A DNA stretch of 34,767 nt, from NCBI GenBank assembly GCA_003709165.1, contig RDRZ01000023.1, forward strand, positions 1-34,767, in the 5' to 3' direction. This stretch comes from Flavobacteriaceae bacterium PRS1 (GTDB taxonomy: Bacteria; Bacteroidota; Bacteroidia; Flavobacteriales; Flavobacteriaceae). Positions 25,668-34,767 of the stretch are shown here, one piece after another (position 1 is the first letter of the stretch; each line of letters begins with the position of its first letter). The notes under the pieces are model-generated. The model made no database searches, was not told the origin of the DNA, and worked only from the letters and a program-made list of their open reading frames with translations. The position numbers and the translations under genes were made by a program.

Positions 25668-25694
25668 GCAGTATTCAGTTGGCAGTAAGCAGTA
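25667..25694. repeat. CAGT-type dispersed repeat, copy 2
   Basis: GGCAGTATTCAGTTGGCAGT followed by AAGCAGTA, starting on the last base of the preT stop codon. Copy 1 is at 8277-8311 and debris lies between pabB and tilS. Confidence 0.55.
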
Positions 25695-25728
25695 AATAGT
25701 ATAATTAATAACATACCTTTTTATCTTT

Positions 25729-25767
25729 CCCCTTCCCCTTTGGGGAAATGTCCGAAGGACAAAATGG
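25729..25767. repeat. CCCCTTTGGGG / GTCCGAAGGAC repeat, copy 2
   Basis: Two small hairpins in series: CCCC-ttt-GGGG (25735-25745) and GTCC-gaa-GGAC (25750-25760). It matches the copy at 12636-12670 over most of its length, including the ATGTCCGAAGGACA core. It ends 13 bases before the preA ATG. Confidence 0.8.
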
Positions 25768-25780
25768 AAAATAAAAAAAC

Positions 25781-27109
25781 ATGATAGATTTATCAATAAA
25801 TTTCGGAGGCATTAAATCGCCTAATCCATTTTGGTTGGCTTCAGCTCCACCAACTAATTCTGGATATCAGGTTATGAAAGCATTTGATGCAGGTTGGGGA
25901 GGAGCAGTCTGGAAAACACTTGGCGTTCCTGTTATTAATGTATCCAGTCGTTATGGTTCTGTAGATTACAGAAATACACGAATGATGGGTTTCAATAATA
26001 TTGAACTCATTACAGATAGACCTTTGGCAGATAATCTTCGTGAGATTGAAGAGGTAAAAAAATATTTTCCAGACCACGCTATCATTGCTTCCTTAATGGT
26101 GGAAAGTCGAACAGAATGGGAGCAAATTATAAAAGATGTTGAAAATGCTGGAGCAGATGGTATTGAGCTTAATTTTGGTTGTCCTCACGGAATGTGCGAA
26201 CGCGGAATGGGTTCGGCAGTTGGGCAAGAACCCAAAGTGTTAAAAACTATTGTAGAATGGGTTAAAGAAGCCGCAAATATTCCTGTGATTACTAAACTAT
26301 CGCCAAATATTTCACATATAACAGATCCTGGTTTGGCAGCTGTGCAAGGAGGAACAGATTCAATTTCTTTAATAAATACAATGAAAAGCATTATTGGAAT
26401 AGATTTAGACAGCTACGCACCTTATCCAATTGTTGATGGCAAAGGCTCTAATGGAGGGTATTGTGGTCCAGCCGTAAAACCAATTGCAATGCACATGTTA
26501 AAAGATCTAGCGCAGCATCCAGAGATTTCTAAAGTGCCAATTTCTGGCATTGGTGGTATCGAAACCTGGCGAGATGTTGTAGAGTTTATTTTACTTGGCG
26601 CAACTTCGGTGCAAGTCTGTACAGCTGTGATGCATTATGGTTTCGGAATTGTACGAGAAATGGAAGCAGGTTTACGTCAGTTTATGGAAGAAAAGGGTTA
26701 TGGTACTATTTACGATTTTGCTGGTAAAGCATTACCAAATGTTACTGAATGGAAACATTTAAACTTGAAGTATAAAGTTATTGCAGAAATTAATGCAGAT
26801 AAATGTATTGGATGTGAATTATGTTATATTTCTTGTGAAGATGGAGCACATCAGGCCATTGCTTTGTCTGATGATGTTACAAATAGAATTCCGATTATAA
26901 TTGAAGAAAACTGTGTAGGTTGTAATTTATGTTCATTGGTTTGTCCTGTTGAAGATTGTATCACTATGATAAAAACTGATGATGGAACAGAACATATTAC
27001 ATGGAATGAGCGCACACTTAACGATGATATACCAACCACTTTTGATGATGATAGAGCAGGAGGAAAAGGACATTTTGTACCAAAACCAACGGATGCTTTG
27101 AAAAAATAG
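25781..27109 (+). CDS. preA: NAD-dependent dihydropyrimidine dehydrogenase, catalytic subunit
   Basis: The FMN-dependent catalytic subunit that reduces uracil or thymine to the 5,6-dihydro form, the first pathway step. The barrel resembles dihydroorotate dehydrogenase. N131 and C134 in NFGCPHGM correspond to the substrate Asn and general-acid Cys of DPYD (NLSCPHGM); INT in SISLINTMKS corresponds to the second Asn-Thr substrate pair, and SGIGGI and GATSVQVCTA close the FMN site. The C-terminal ferredoxin domain has two 4Fe-4S sets, C342/C345/C348/C352 and C378/C381/C384/C388. At 442 aa it has a tail after the clusters (TTFDDDRAGGKGHFVPK) somewhat longer than in E. coli PreA. It is the last gene of the cluster. 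Confidence 0.95.
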   Translation: MIDLSINFGGIKSPNPFWLASAPPTNSGYQVMKAFDAGWGGAVWKTLGVPVINVSSRYGSVDYRNTRMMGFNNIELITDRPLADNLREIEEVKKYFPDHAIIASLMVESRTEWEQIIKDVENAGADGIELNFGCPHGMCERGMGSAVGQEPKVLKTIVEWVKEAANIPVITKLSPNISHITDPGLAAVQGGTDSISLINTMKSIIGIDLDSYAPYPIVDGKGSNGGYCGPAVKPIAMHMLKDLAQHPEISKVPISGIGGIETWRDVVEFILLGATSVQVCTAVMHYGFGIVREMEAGLRQFMEEKGYGTIYDFAGKALPNVTEWKHLNLKYKVIAEINADKCIGCELCYISCEDGAHQAIALSDDVTNRIPIIIEENCVGCNLCSLVCPVEDCITMIKTDDGTEHITWNERTLNDDIPTTFDDDRAGGKGHFVPKPTDALKK

Positions 27110-27116
27110 TACTTGA

Positions 27117-27216
27117 AGTTATAAATATTTAAAGTTAAAAGTTAAAAGTTAACAGTAATTAGAATTGAAAGATTTAACTTTAGGCACTTTAAACTTTAGC
27201 ACACTTTAAGTACTTT
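27117..27216. repeat. AAAGTTAAAAGTTAA / AACTTTA low-complexity inverted region
   Basis: TTAAAGTTAAAAGTTAAAAG is a short tandem repeat, followed further on by TTTAACTTTAGGCACTTTAA and ACTTTAGCACACTTTAAG, which is roughly its inverse. It could fold after preA, but no clear terminator stem plus U-tract is seen. Confidence 0.45.
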
Positions 27217-27223
27217 AATATTT

Positions 27224-28186
27224 ATGCCAATAATTTCTTCAACCTATCATCCACCATTCATTTTCAGAAATGGATTTTTATCTACAGTATATTCAGGGTT
27301 GGTTAGAAAAATTAAAAATTTCAATCAAGAACGTGAACGTATTACACTTTCAGATGGTGATTTTTTGGATTTAGACTGGAGTTTTTCCGAAGAAAAAACC
27401 AAAAAACTTATTATTTTACTTCACGGTTTAGAAGGTAATGCACAACGACCTTACATAACGGGAACAGCGAAACTATTTATTGACAATGGTGTTGATGCAG
27501 TTTGTGTTAATTTTAGAGGTTGTAGCGGAGAGCCTAATTTAAAATACCGGTCGTATCATTCAGGAGCCACAGATGATTTAGAAGATGTGATTAATCATAT
27601 CGTATCAACAAAGCACTATTCAGAAATCTGTATTAAAGGGGTAAGTCTTGGTGGAAATTTAGCCTTAAAATATTTAGGTGAACGCTCAATAATTCCAAAG
27701 CAAATAAAAGCTGTGATTGGAGTTTCTGTGCCTTGTTCTTTACTAGGTTCTGCAATAGAATTACATAGATTCAAAAATATTTTGTTTCATGACAGATTTA
27801 AAAAATATTTAGTAAACAGATTAAAATTAAAACAAAAACAATTCACTGATATATTGAGTATTGAAGAAATTAAATCAATAAAAACCTTAACTGATTTTGA
27901 TGAAGTATATACCTCAAAAGCTCATGGTTTTATTGATGCTTTAGATTATTACAAAAAAAGTAGTTGCTTACAATTTCTTTCTAATATAAAAACACCAACT
28001 TTAATTATTAACGCACTTAATGATTCCTTTCTATCTCCAGAATGTTATCCAATTCAGGAAGCAAAAAACAATGCTAACTTATATTTAGAAATGCCAAAAT
28101 ATGGAGGACATGTTGGGTTTTATGATAAAAAAAATATTTATTATAATGAACAAAGAGCTTTGGAGTTTTTCACTAAGCATGATTAG
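27224..28186 (+). CDS. Alpha/beta hydrolase, YheT-like
   Basis: A cytoplasmic alpha/beta-fold hydrolase, 320 aa, of the YheT/EMB8 group of putative carboxylesterases. It has the LLHGLEG oxyanion segment (65-71), NFRGCSGEPN (96-105), the nucleophile S141 in KGVSLGGN, a candidate acid D267 in NALNDSF and the base H296 in GGHVGF. The N-terminal PPFIFRNGFLSTVYSGLVRK matches the usual start of this group, in which the first residues precede the core. The physiological substrate is unknown. It precedes a YifB-type gene by 35 bases on the same strand and is separated from preA by a low-complexity spacer, so it probably belongs to a different transcript than the pyrimidine genes. Confidence 0.85.
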   Translation: MPIISSTYHPPFIFRNGFLSTVYSGLVRKIKNFNQERERITLSDGDFLDLDWSFSEEKTKKLIILLHGLEGNAQRPYITGTAKLFIDNGVDAVCVNFRGCSGEPNLKYRSYHSGATDDLEDVINHIVSTKHYSEICIKGVSLGGNLALKYLGERSIIPKQIKAVIGVSVPCSLLGSAIELHRFKNILFHDRFKKYLVNRLKLKQKQFTDILSIEEIKSIKTLTDFDEVYTSKAHGFIDALDYYKKSSCLQFLSNIKTPTLIINALNDSFLSPECYPIQEAKNNANLYLEMPKYGGHVGFYDKKNIYYNEQRALEFFTKHD

Positions 28187-28221
28187 GTATTTTTTCTTAC
28201 ATTTAAGCAAATCAATTATGT

Positions 28222-29760
28222 ATGCTTAAAAAAGTCTATGGATCTGCTGTATTTGGTGTTGAAGCTACCACAATTACTGTTGAAGTAAATGTAGATTCAG
28301 GAATTGGATATCACTTGGTTGGGCTTCCCGATAATGCCATTAAAGAAAGCAACTATCGAATTGCTGCTGCACTTCAAAATAATGGTTATAAAATCCCAGG
28401 AAAGAAAATTACCATTAATATGGCTCCAGCCGATTTACGCAAGGAGGGAAGTGCTTACGATCTTACTTTAGCTATTGGTATCCTTACAGCATCCAAACAA
28501 ATTAAAGCCGATAATTTAAAAGATTTTTTAATTATGGGAGAACTTTCTCTTGACGGAAGTTTACAATCCATAAGAGGTGCCTTGCCAATTGCTGTAAAAG
28601 CCAGAGAAGAAGGCTTTAAAGGTTTTATTCTTCCAAGTCAGAATGCTAAAGAAGCTGCTATAGTAAGTGATTTGAAAGTTTTTGGCATTGATAATATTAA
28701 ACAAGTAATTGACTATTTTGATAAAGATAAACCACTTGAAGAAACTATTGTTGATACTCGAGAAGAGTTCTATAAAAACCTTGAGTTTCCAGAATTTGAT
28801 TTTTCTGATGTTAAAGGACAAGAAAGTATAAAACGCTGTATGGAAATTGCAGCAGCAGGAGGACATAATGTTATTTTAATTGGTCCACCAGGAGCAGGAA
28901 AAACCATGTTGGCAAAACGACTGCCTTCAATTCTTCCTCCAATGACTTTACAAGAGGCATTGGAAACTACAAAGATCCATTCGGTTGTTGGTCGTGTCAA
29001 AGAACATTCAGGGCTTATGTCGCAACGACCATTTCGTTCTCCACATCATACCATTAGCGATGTTGCTCTTGTCGGAGGTGGAACTTACCCACAACCAGGA
29101 GAAATATCTTTATCTCATAACGGAGTATTATTTTTAGATGAATTACCAGAATTTAAAAGAGGCGTTTTGGAGGTGTTACGACAGCCATTAGAAGACAGAG
29201 AAGTCACAATTTCTCGCGCAAAATTTACGGTGACCTATCCAAGTAGTTTTATGTTAGTTGCAAGTATGAATCCGAGTCCGAGTGGTTATTTTAACGATCC
29301 AGATGCGCCTGTTACTTCTTCTCCAGCTGAAATGCAACGGTATTTAAGTCGAATTTCAGGACCATTATTAGACCGTATCGATATTCATATTGAAGTTACT
29401 CCAGTGCCTTTTGAAAAACTTTCAGAAGAGCGGAATGGAGAATCTTCAGCAGTTATACGTAAACGTGTAATTGCAGCACGAGAGCTTCAAACAAAACGTT
29501 TTAAAGATTCAAAAAAGGTACATTATAATGCACAGATGAATACCAAACAAATTCGGAAGCATTGTGCTCTCGATGAGGCTTCTAAAACACTACTTAAAAC
29601 AGCCATGGAACGATTAAATCTTTCTGCAAGAGCTTACGATCGTATCTTAAAAGTATCAAGAACTATTGCTGATATTGAAGGTGTTGAGAAAATTGATGGC
29701 AATCATATAAGTGAAGCCATTCAGTATAGAAGTCTTGATAGAGAAGGATGGCTGGGATAA
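28222..29760 (+). CDS. YifB/ComM-type AAA+ ATPase (Mg chelatase-like)
   Basis: A cytoplasmic AAA+ ATPase of 512 aa. The N-terminal Lon-S5-like domain (about 20-170, with [11 protein letters not shown] and [14 protein letters not shown]) is followed by the ATPase core with Walker A GPPGAGKT (221-228), [17 protein letters not shown] (271-287), Walker B GVLFLDEL (301-308) and the arginine-finger region, then a C-terminal helical domain with [18 protein letters not shown]. ComM relatives promote branch migration during natural transformation in Vibrio and Haemophilus; in Bacteroidota the gene is near-universal and its role has been little studied, so the ComM function is an inference from homology. 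Length is normal. Confidence 0.93.
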   Translation: MLKKVYGSAVFGVEATTITVEVNVDSGIGYHLVGLPDNAIKESNYRIAAALQNNGYKIPGKKITINMAPADLRKEGSAYDLTLAIGILTASKQIKADNLKDFLIMGELSLDGSLQSIRGALPIAVKAREEGFKGFILPSQNAKEAAIVSDLKVFGIDNIKQVIDYFDKDKPLEETIVDTREEFYKNLEFPEFDFSDVKGQESIKRCMEIAAAGGHNVILIGPPGAGKTMLAKRLPSILPPMTLQEALETTKIHSVVGRVKEHSGLMSQRPFRSPHHTISDVALVGGGTYPQPGEISLSHNGVLFLDELPEFKRGVLEVLRQPLEDREVTISRAKFTVTYPSSFMLVASMNPSPSGYFNDPDAPVTSSPAEMQRYLSRISGPLLDRIDIHIEVTPVPFEKLSEERNGESSAVIRKRVIAARELQTKRFKDSKKVHYNAQMNTKQIRKHCALDEASKTLLKTAMERLNLSARAYDRILKVSRTIADIEGVEKIDGNHISEAIQYRSLDREGWLG

Positions 29761-29821
29761 TTGTTGATTTATAACGAAAAATATAGGCTATTCTAAAGAA
29801 TATAATAATTAATTAAGGGTC

Positions 29822-30535
29822 ATGAAAAAAATAATTTTTATACTGATTTGTGCTTTATTATCATTTGGAATTAAATCACAAAATATTATTGGAGCTTGGG
29901 AAGGCTCTCACACTTCTGAAAAAGGAGAAAACCTAAAAAGTGTTGTTATTTTTTCTGAAGGATATCAAGTATTAACCATCTATAATGCAGACACAGGAAA
30001 ATTTGTTCACTCTAATGGTGGTACTTGGAAATTAGATGGAGATACAATGACTGAAAAAGTAGAATTTCATACAGATAATCAAGAACGTGTTGGTAATGAA
30101 GTAAGTTTTAAAGTGCATATCACAGATACTACATTGAGAATTGTTGGTAGTGATAGGAGGATATTTAATAGAATTGATAATGGAACTCCAGGAAAACTGC
30201 AAGGTGCATGGTTAATGTCAGGAAGAGTTAGAGATGGTAAAACACAATTGAGAGATACTGATAGGCCAAGAAAAACCATGAAAATTTTATCTGGAACACG
30301 TTTTCAATGGATTGCGTATAACACTGAAACAAAAGAATTTAAGGGAACTGGAGGAGGAACTTACACAACTGTAAATGGTGAATATACCGAAAATATAGAA
30401 TTCTTTTCACGAGATGACTCTAAAGCAGGTCGTAGTTTGAAATTTAATTATAGTATGGATGACGGTAAATGGCATCATATAGGAGTTTCTAGTAAAGGTG
30501 AGCCAATACATGAAATTTGGAGTGTAAGGGAATAA
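29822..30535 (+). CDS. Exported protein with two tandem lipocalin-like domains
   Basis: A secreted protein of 237 aa with a signal peptide (1-19, ending GIKSQ). The rest is an internal duplication: domain 1 (about 22-120) and domain 2 (about 127-237) share the order GAW, a beta strand with VVIFSEGYQ or MKILSGTRFQ, YNADTGKF or YNTETKEF, a GGTW or GGGTY turn, then EKVEFHTDN or ENIEFFSRDD, and G..VSFK or GRSLKF. This pattern resembles proteins often annotated only as membrane or secreted protein in Flavobacteriia and suggests a small beta-barrel or sandwich that binds a ligand. I cannot name a function. It sits alone between the YifB gene and the M16 gene. Confidence 0.75.
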   Translation: MKKIIFILICALLSFGIKSQNIIGAWEGSHTSEKGENLKSVVIFSEGYQVLTIYNADTGKFVHSNGGTWKLDGDTMTEKVEFHTDNQERVGNEVSFKVHITDTTLRIVGSDRRIFNRIDNGTPGKLQGAWLMSGRVRDGKTQLRDTDRPRKTMKILSGTRFQWIAYNTETKEFKGTGGGTYTTVNGEYTENIEFFSRDDSKAGRSLKFNYSMDDGKWHHIGVSSKGEPIHEIWSVRE

Positions 30536-30649
30536 TTTTTATTAAAATCATCTACAAATTATAAGAATTCCTTTTTAACGTTTTTTAACAATTATAGCAT
30601 TTTATATTCATTATTTTTATTGCCTAATTTTTATAAACATTTTAATACT

Positions 30650-33505
30650 ATGATCAATCTTAAATTACGTTCAGTAGCTGTTATTTCTGCAATACTATTC
30701 TTAAGTTTCATGTCTTGTAACACTGAAAAATATTCAGGAGAAACACTTGCTATTGAATTTGAAAAGTACGAACTGGAAAATGGACTTCAGGTTGTTCTTC
30801 ATCAGGACAAATCCGATCCTATCGTTTCATTGGCGATTCAATATGGAGTTGGTTCTAACAGAGAAAAAACTGGAAGAACAGGTTTTGCACATTTATTTGA
30901 GCACATGCTGTTTTAGGAATCTGAAAATGTTCCTCAAGATCAATTTTTCAAAAAAATTCAAAACCTAGGTGGAACACTTAATGGAGGTACCTGGAAAGAT
31001 GGTACAATTTACTATGAGATAGTCCCTAATAATGCATTAGAAACTATTATGTGGTTAGAAAGCGACCGAATGGGTTTTCTTATTAATACAGTAACAGAGT
31101 CTGCATTTTACAACCAACAGGAAGTGGTTCAAAACGAAAAAAGACAGAGTGTGGATAATCGCCCTTATGGACATACTAATTGGGTGTTAGATAAGGCAAT
31201 CTATCCGGAAGGACATCCATATAGCTGGCAAGTAATTGGCGAATTAGTTGATTTGCAAAATGCAACTGTAGAAGATGTTAAAGAATTTTATAGAAAATTT
31301 TATGGACCTAATAATGCAACTTTAGTTTTAGCAGGGGATTTTGAAACTGAAGTCGCTAAAGCCATGATCGAAAAATATTTTGGGGAAATAAAACGTGGAG
31401 AAGAGGTTGTAAAACTCAATCCGCACCCTGTTACCATAAGTGAAACCAAGCGTTTGTATCATGAAGATAATTTTGCAACAGCTGCACAGTTAAATATGGT
31501 TTGGCCAACGCTAGAGCAATATACAGATGACGCTTATGCATTAGATTTCCTTGGAGAATTATTAGCTAATGGAAAAAAAGCAACTATGTATAAAGTTTTA
31601 GTTGAAGAAAAAGAATTAACATCAAGAACTACCGCATTTAATAGGTCTCAGGAATTGGCAGGTGCATTTCGCATACGTATTACTGCAAATGATGGTGTAA
31701 ATCTGGCAGATGTTGAAGATGCCATTTTTGAAGCGTTTCAAAAATTTGAAACTGATGGTGTAACTGATAAAGATGTTGAGCGTATTAAGGCTGGTTTAGA
31801 AACAAGTTTTTATAATGATATTAGTAGCATTTTAGGAAAATCGTTTCAGTTAGCTCAATATAATGTCTTTGCAGGAGATCCGGGTTTCATTACTCAAGAT
31901 ATTGAAAACATTAAAGCTGTTACAAAAGAAGATGTGATGCGTGTTTACAATACTTATATTAAAGATAAACATTATGTAATTACAAGTTTTGTGCCTAAAG
32001 GTAAAGTAGAACTAGCCGCAAAAGATTCACAATTAGCTGCTGTTGTTGAAGAAGAGATTAAAGATAATGTGGATGTATCAATAGCTGATACTGACGATGA
32101 GTTTGTAAAAACACCTTCTAATTTTGATAGATCTGTTGAGCCTGATCAAGGTGAATCACCAAAATTAAATATACCAGATTCTTGGTCTGTTACTTTAGCT
32201 AATGGAATGACAGTAAATGGTATGGAACATAACGAGCTGCCATTAGTTAATTTCAGTTTAATAATTGATGGAGGTCACTTATTAAATTCGTTTGATAAAA
32301 TTGGTGTTGCTAATTTAATTACCGATATTTTAATGGAAGGAACAGCTAATAAAACACCTGAAGAATTAGAAGAAGAAATAGAATTACTAGGAGCTTCTAT
32401 TAATATGTTTACAGGAAGAGAATCAATAACGATTTCAGGAAACACTTTAGTAAGAAACTTTGAAAAGACTATGGATTTAGTCGAAGAGATTTTACTAGAA
32501 CCACGTTGGGATGAAGAAGAACTTAAGCGTATTAAATTGAGTACTGTTAATGGTATAAAGCGTTCAACTGCTAATCCAAATGTGGTGGCAAGAAATGTTT
32601 CTAATAAATTACTATATGGCTACAAACACATGTTTGCATATCCAACAAGTGGTACTGTAGCTTCAGTAGAATCAATTACAATGGACGATTTAAAAGAATT
32701 ATACAATAAAAACTTTTCGCCTTCAGTAAGTAGGTTTCATATAGTTGGTAATATTAATAAAGAACAAACATTAGCTGTTTTAAGTGATTTGGAAACCAGA
32801 TGGGAAAGTAAAGAAGTTACTATTCCAACTTATGAAATGAATGGTGATCGAGATAAAGCTTCGTTGTATTTTGTAGATATTCCTAATGCAAAGCAATCTG
32901 TGATTAATATTGGCTACTTAAGTATGGCTCGAACAAATCCTGATTATTTTGCAGCAACAGTGATGAACTATAAATTAGGAGGTTCTTTTTCTGGAAATGT
33001 AAATCTTATTTTAAGAGAAGAAAAAGGATATACTTATGGTGCATTTACCTGGTTTTTTGGCACTAAAATTAAAGGTGCCTTTACTGCGTCATCAAGTGTA
33101 AGAACTAATACTACCTTTGAGTCAGTTTCAATTTTTAGAGAGGAGATCGAAAAATATAAAGAAGGTATTTCACAAGAAGATTTAGATTTTACTAAAAATG
33201 CATTAATTAAGTCGAATGCAAGACGTTTTGAAACGCAAGGCTCGTTGTTAAGAATGCTTCAAAATATTAGCAACTATAATTTACCTGAAGATTATATCGC
33301 TGGTGAAGAGGAAATAATTAATGCAATGACTTTAGAACAACATAAAGCATTGGCTAATAAATATCTCGATGCAAGTAAAATGGGATATCTGGTTATTGGT
33401 GACGCAGCAACACAATTTGATAAGTTTAAAAATGCTGGATTCGATGAGGTTATTCTTTTAGATAAAAATGCAATAGAAGTAGAGCTTTTAGATATTAAGA
33501 TGTAG
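30650..33505 (+). pseudogene. M16-family zinc peptidase gene with an in-frame amber codon
   Basis: A two-domain insulinase-type (M16) peptidase lipoprotein. The start at 30650 gives a signal with lipobox SFMSC; an in-frame TTG at 30620 is upstream of it. The zinc motif H81-L-F-E84-H85 is complete, and codon 89 is then TAG (30914-30916) where relatives usually have Gln (HMLFxGSENV). The same frame continues uninterrupted through ESENVPQDQFFKKIQ and GGTWKDGTIYYEIVPNNALE to a stop at 33503-33505, 952 codons in all, with both M16 domains recognisable. As written, translation would give an 88-residue fragment, or an internally started product from 31049 without the zinc motif. One base change (TAG to CAG) restores the gene, so a recent mutation or a sequence error is likely; several genes here end in TAG, so TAG is a normal stop. 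Confidence 0.85.
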
Positions 33506-33525
33506 ATGTTATTTATAATTAATTT

Positions 33526-33558
33526 AAAAAAGGTAGTGGTGTAAATCACACCTTTTTT
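33526..33558 (+). terminator. Intrinsic terminator after the M16 gene
   Basis: AAAAAAGGTaGTG and CACACCTTTTTT form a stem with one bulged A around GTGTAAAT, ending in a run of six T. Because both flanks are A/T runs it could work in both directions. It lies 20 bases after the M16 stop and 57 bases before the transporter ATG. Confidence 0.75.
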
Positions 33559-33615
33559 ATTTAAGAGGTAATCCATACACATTGAATTCTTAAATTAGCA
33601 GTAAATACTCAATTC

Positions 33616-34767
33616 ATGATAAAAAACTGGTTTAAAAATATAGGCCCTGGACCATTAGTAGCAGCAGCTTTTATTGGTCCGGGAACGGTAACGCTTTGTA
33701 CAATTGCAGGTGTTAATTTTGGTTATGCTTTGCTGTGGGCAATGGTGTTATCTATTGCCGCAACTGTAATATTGCAAGAAATGTCTGCAAGATTGGGTAT
33801 TATCTCTCAAAAAGGATTGTCTGAAGTTATAAGAACTGAAATTAACAATCCTATCGTAAAAGGCTTTGCAATTTTATTGATTCTTTCTGCTATTGTTATT
33901 GGAAATGCAGCCTACGAAGCCGGCAATATTAGTGGAGGTGTTTTAGGCCTTGAAACTATTCTAGAAAATCCTACACTCAATATAAGCGGATTATCTATCA
34001 ACTCTTTAAGTGTTATAATTGGTATTGTTGCTTTTATAGTACTCTATATTGGTAATTATAAAGTACTTGAAAGGGCTTTAGTGTCATTAGTCATTCTCAT
34101 GAGTATTGCTTTTTTAGTAACTGCTATCATGACTAAACCAAATCTATCCGAAATTTTTAAAGGTATGTTTGTGCCTGAATTTCCAGACGACAGTATCCTC
34201 ACTATTATTGGTTTAATCGGAACAACTGTAGTGCCTTATAATCTGTTTTTACATGCAGCACTTGTTAAAGAAAAATGGAAAAATGAAAGCGATTTAAAAT
34301 ACGCAAGAAAAGATACGATTGTTGCTGTAATATTAGGCGGAATAGTGTCAATGTGTATAATTATTTCGGCAGCAGCAATACAAACACAAGATATCAATAA
34401 TGCTTCCGATTTAGCTAAAGGATTAGAACCTCTGTTTGGAAGTTTTGCAAAGTACTTTTTGGCTATTGGTTTATTTGCAGCTGGTATTACAAGTGCAATC
34501 ACAGCACCTTTGGCTGCTGCTTATGTTGCAACAGGTTGTCTTGGTTGGAGTACCAATATGCGCTCAAAAAAATTTAGAAGCGTTTGGATATTTATTTTAA
34601 TATTAGGTGTGTTATTTTCATCATTAGGAATCAAATCAATAGAGATTATCAAGTTTGCCCAAGTAGCTAATGGGATTTTATTGCCAGTAATAGCAGGATT
34701 TTTACTTTGGATAATGAATAAGAAGTCTCTTTTAGGTGTGCATAGAAATAATTTAAGCCAGAACATT
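33616..34767 (+). CDS. Nramp-family metal ion transporter, partial at window end
   Basis: The frame opens with ATG at 33616 and remains open for 384 codons to the last base, so the stop lies outside. It encodes a hydrophobic protein with about 10 membrane segments and the Nramp/SLC11 fold: IGPGPLVAAAFIGPGT (9-24) in TM1 and GLIGTTVVPYNLFLHAALV in TM6. The metal-binding residues differ from canonical Nramps: DPGN of TM1 is GPGT and MPHN of TM6 is VPYN, so the Asp, Asn and Met that ligate Mn2+ or Fe2+ are missing. Import of Mn/Fe should not be assumed; Mg2+ or another ion, as in Nramp-related transporters, is possible. It follows a clear terminator and so has its own promoter, which I could not place. 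Confidence 0.85.
   Translation, partial: MIKNWFKNIGPGPLVAAAFIGPGTVTLCTIAGVNFGYALLWAMVLSIAATVILQEMSARLGIISQKGLSEVIRTEINNPIVKGFAILLILSAIVIGNAAYEAGNISGGVLGLETILENPTLNISGLSINSLSVIIGIVAFIVLYIGNYKVLERALVSLVILMSIAFLVTAIMTKPNLSEIFKGMFVPEFPDDSILTIIGLIGTTVVPYNLFLHAALVKEKWKNESDLKYARKDTIVAVILGGIVSMCIIISAAAIQTQDINNASDLAKGLEPLFGSFAKYFLAIGLFAAGITSAITAPLAAAYVATGCLGWSTNMRSKKFRSVWIFILILGVLFSSLGIKSIEIIKFAQVANGILLPVIAGFLLWIMNKKSLLGVHRNNLSQNI

Noticed and set aside
30914-30916. TAG in the M16 gene as recoded amber (pyrrolysine or a reassigned code)
   Set aside because: Several intact genes here end in TAG, Bacteroidota do not reassign it, and M16 proteins have Gln at this place.

Overview
The window is AT-rich chromosomal DNA that looks like a marine-type Flavobacteriaceae (Bacteroidota) genome. 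The support is lipoprotein signals of Bacteroidota style, TAnnTTTG promoter boxes, few Shine-Dalgarno sites, the protein families present and many short dispersed palindromic repeats in the spacers. No rRNA, tRNA, CRISPR array or intact insertion sequence was seen. Identifications come from reading motifs by eye; nothing was searched.

Layout. 1-319 is a hairpin-rich spacer. 320-1774 (minus) is a two-gene unit, a nucleotidyltransferase followed by a CDP-alcohol phosphatidyltransferase, probably for a CDP-activated lipid headgroup. 1775-2405 has no intact gene but holds a decayed DUF3738-type fragment. 2406-5507 (plus) encodes a lipoprotein amidohydrolase and a beta-lactamase-fold serine hydrolase. 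5633-9667 (minus) encodes a TPR lipoprotein, an S1/P1 nuclease and a DEAD-box-type RNA helicase. 9874-14290 (plus) carries pabB, tilS and adenine deaminase, and a small unknown gene follows at 14499.

15097-27109 (plus) is the core: a reductive pyrimidine catabolism cluster that is complete down to acetyl-CoA. PreT/PreA reduce uracil or thymine. Dihydropyrimidinase opens the ring. Beta-ureidopropionase releases beta-alanine (or beta-aminoisobutyrate). A class III transaminase makes the semialdehyde, and an MmsA-type CoA-acylating dehydrogenase converts it to acetyl-CoA or propionyl-CoA. Two transporters lie inside: an NCS1 nucleobase permease with an unusual ~90-residue insert, and an SSS-family symporter. 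A promoter-like box and a perfect inverted repeat precede the first gene. Almost every spacer inside the cluster holds a dispersed palindromic repeat, and one also holds a GxxExxY (PDDEXK_3) gene remnant bracketed by inverted arms of such a repeat.

27224-34767 (plus) holds a YheT-like hydrolase, a YifB/ComM AAA ATPase, a secreted protein with a duplicated domain, a two-domain M16 peptidase gene interrupted by one in-frame amber codon just after its zinc motif, a clear terminator, and the first 384 codons of an Nramp-family transporter with an altered metal-binding motif that runs off the window.
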